From SIG452 sp045656345 (lineage in GTDB: Bacteria; Bacillota; Clostridia; UMGS1840), in NCBI GenBank assembly GCA_045656345.1, contig JAZOQZ010000157.1, positions 1 through 13,641 of the forward strand: DNA of 13,641 bases, in the 5' to 3' direction. The notes below the pieces were generated by a model that had not been told where the DNA came from, ran no database searches, and saw only the letters and a program-made list of their open reading frames with translations. Position numbers and translations under genes: made by a program. How positions within the stretch are numbered: position 1 is the first letter of the stretch; every line of letters begins with the position of its first letter. Positions 12,505 to 13,641 of this stretch are shown in pieces.

Positions 12505-13548
12505 ATGAAACAAAGAAAATTTGACGTTTACAACGGCACGGAAATTATCGCTACAGAGCTACAAAATAAAAATGGATGCTCTGCAGAAATTATTACCTTT
12601 GGCGGAATTATCCATTCCTTAAAAGTGCCGGACTCGAATGGTAAATTCCTTGATGTGATTTTAGGACATAATACCGTGGAAGAATATCGTTTGGACGGAG
12701 CAAGTCATGGTGCGTTAATTGGTCGCTACGGAAACAGAATTGGCAAGGGTAAAATCAACGTGAACGGCGTTGACTATCAGTTGGCGTTAAATGATAATGG
12801 TATTAATCACCTGCATGGTGGAAATATCGGCTATTCCAGACGTGTGTGGAATATTGATTGTGCAACCGATAACAGTGTCACATTATCTTTACTGGATGAA
12901 GACGGAACTGAAAATTATCCCGGTACTATCCGTTTAGCTGTTACTTATACATTAACTGATGATAATGCCTTAGATATTGAATATCGTGCTACTACAGATA
13001 AAGATACTTATTTTAATCCCACAAACCACGCATATTTCAATTTATCCGGATATAACGGCGGTCCTATTACTGACCATCTGATGAAAATCAATGCAGATTT
13101 TTACACTCCCACCGGAGCAGATTTGATTCCTACCGGTGAAATCCGCCCTGTAGATAATACACCGTTTGATTTCAGAACTGCCAAAACCATCGGCCAGGAT
13201 GTGGAAGCTGATGATCAGGATCTGAAAAATGGTGGCGGTTACGACCATAACCTGATTCTTGGCGAACCGAAAACCTATAAAGAAAATGTTTGTGAAATTT
13301 ATGATGCAAAGAGTGGCGTGGTAATGACTGTTTCCACCGATATGCCTGCAGTTCAGCTTTATATCGGTAATTTCCTTGACGGCTCCTTTAACGGAAAAGA
13401 CAATCGTCCTGTGACCCGTCGTACCGGATTCTGTCTGGAAACGCAGTATTCTCCTGATACACCGAACCAACCCAATTTTCCGTCTTGCTTATTAAAAGCT
13501 AATGAAGAATTCTATTCTAAAACATCTTATTGTTTTGTTATCAAGTAA
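12505..13548 (+). CDS. galM: Aldose 1-epimerase (galactose mutarotase)
   Basis: GalM interconverts alpha and beta anomers of galactose, glucose and related sugars in the cytoplasm, feeding the Leloir pathway. The 347-aa length is typical. Key residues are in place: the GRYGNRIG substrate loop (about 73-80), NHLHGG with His104, NPTNHAYFNLSG with His175 as the likely acid, Asp247 in GGYDHN, and Glu312 in FCLETQYSPDTPNQ as the likely base. The assignments follow the characterised Lactococcus enzyme. ATG 12505 is preferred over the upstream TTG by AGGAG placement and by the family N-terminus. It closes the plus-strand unit, 17 bp after the DUF624 gene and just before a strong terminator. No other Leloir gene (galK, galT, galE) or sugar transporter is in the window, so the sugar is unknown. 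Confidence 0.96.
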   Translation: MKQRKFDVYNGTEIIATELQNKNGCSAEIITFGGIIHSLKVPDSNGKFLDVILGHNTVEEYRLDGASHGALIGRYGNRIGKGKINVNGVDYQLALNDNGINHLHGGNIGYSRRVWNIDCATDNSVTLSLLDEDGTENYPGTIRLAVTYTLTDDNALDIEYRATTDKDTYFNPTNHAYFNLSGYNGGPITDHLMKINADFYTPTGADLIPTGEIRPVDNTPFDFRTAKTIGQDVEADDQDLKNGGGYDHNLILGEPKTYKENVCEIYDAKSGVVMTVSTDMPAVQLYIGNFLDGSFNGKDNRPVTRRTGFCLETQYSPDTPNQPNFPSCLLKANEEFYSKTSYCFVIK

Positions 13549-13550
13549 AT

Positions 13551-13581
13551 AAAAAAAAGAGCGCTTAGCGCTCTTTTTTTT
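13551..13581. terminator. Intrinsic terminator after galM, probably bidirectional
   Basis: GAGCGC pairs with GCGCTC around a TTA loop, with eight A before and eight T after the stem. The symmetric flanks would terminate transcription from either strand. It starts 3 bp after the galM stop and probably also serves a convergent gene beyond the right edge. Confidence 0.93.
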
Positions 13582-13641
13582 ATGAAATTTTACAAAATGT
13601 TTTCAGCGTGTTTTTTATTTTGAAAATACACTTTGATATAC
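13582..13641. other. Right-edge noncoding stretch
   Basis: These 60 AT-rich bases after the terminator hold no coding frame, tRNA or clear repeat that I can support. Confidence 0.5.

Noticed and set aside
13042..13470. Minus-strand open frame of 142 codons opposite galM
   Set aside because: galM is intact with all catalytic residues on the other strand; the antisense frame resembles no family and has no promoter.
1..13641. CRISPR array, insertion sequence, prophage, defence or biosynthetic cluster
   Set aside because: I saw no spaced direct repeats, transposase, integrase, phage or defence domains; all coding space is accounted for by recognisable chromosomal genes.

Overview
The window is AT-rich bacterial DNA with the gene order, Shine-Dalgarno style and Gram-positive lipoproteins expected of a Bacillota (Firmicutes), most likely an uncultured Clostridia lineage. 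The short NusA without C-terminal acidic repeats, the rimP-nusA-ylxR-ylxQ-infB-rbfA-nrnA-truB-ribF order and a DUF624 (YesL-type) membrane protein all agree with this. The genus cannot be read from the sequence.

Region 1 (about 1-10640, all minus strand) is one tightly packed housekeeping operon read from right to left: rimP, nusA, ylxR (rnpM), ylxQ, infB, rbfA, nrnA, truB, ribF, pgeF, a family-5 solute-binding lipoprotein, and ddl, which runs off the left edge. Junctions are 4-26 bp overlaps or gaps of 12-47 bp, and I see no internal terminator. The first nine genes form the conserved transcription/translation factor cluster. The last three are an appended set that may concern peptidoglycan peptide quality control or uptake: PgeF edits a peptidoglycan precursor, Ddl makes D-Ala-D-Ala, and the lipoprotein belongs to an oligopeptide-binding family. 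The operon has a clear sigma-A type promoter (TTGATT-17-TATAAT) and, between promoter and rimP, an intrinsic-terminator-like hairpin with an interrupted U-tract. This is a candidate attenuator that may respond to NusA.

Region 2 (10550-10808) is a divergent intergenic region. It holds the minus-strand promoter and leader hairpin, a very AT-rich A-tract segment with an 18-bp perfect palindrome, and a strong plus-strand promoter (TAGACA-17-TATAAT).

Region 3 (10809-13581, plus strand) is a four-gene unit: a YbgC/FadM-like hotdog thioesterase, a small DUF4430 lipoprotein, a DUF624 (YesL-like) polytopic membrane protein and galM (aldose 1-epimerase), closed by a strong, apparently bidirectional terminator. 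No common pathway for these four is evident.

Several starts were corrected from the longest open frame using Shine-Dalgarno placement and family N-termini: rimP, nusA, ylxQ, the thioesterase, the DUF624 protein and galM. infB starts at TTG and the thioesterase at GTG. I found no tRNA, rRNA, CRISPR, insertion sequence, prophage or broken gene. The window is mostly ordinary chromosomal core. The most interesting points are the leader attenuator, the pgeF-lipoprotein-ddl extension and an unusual RibF.
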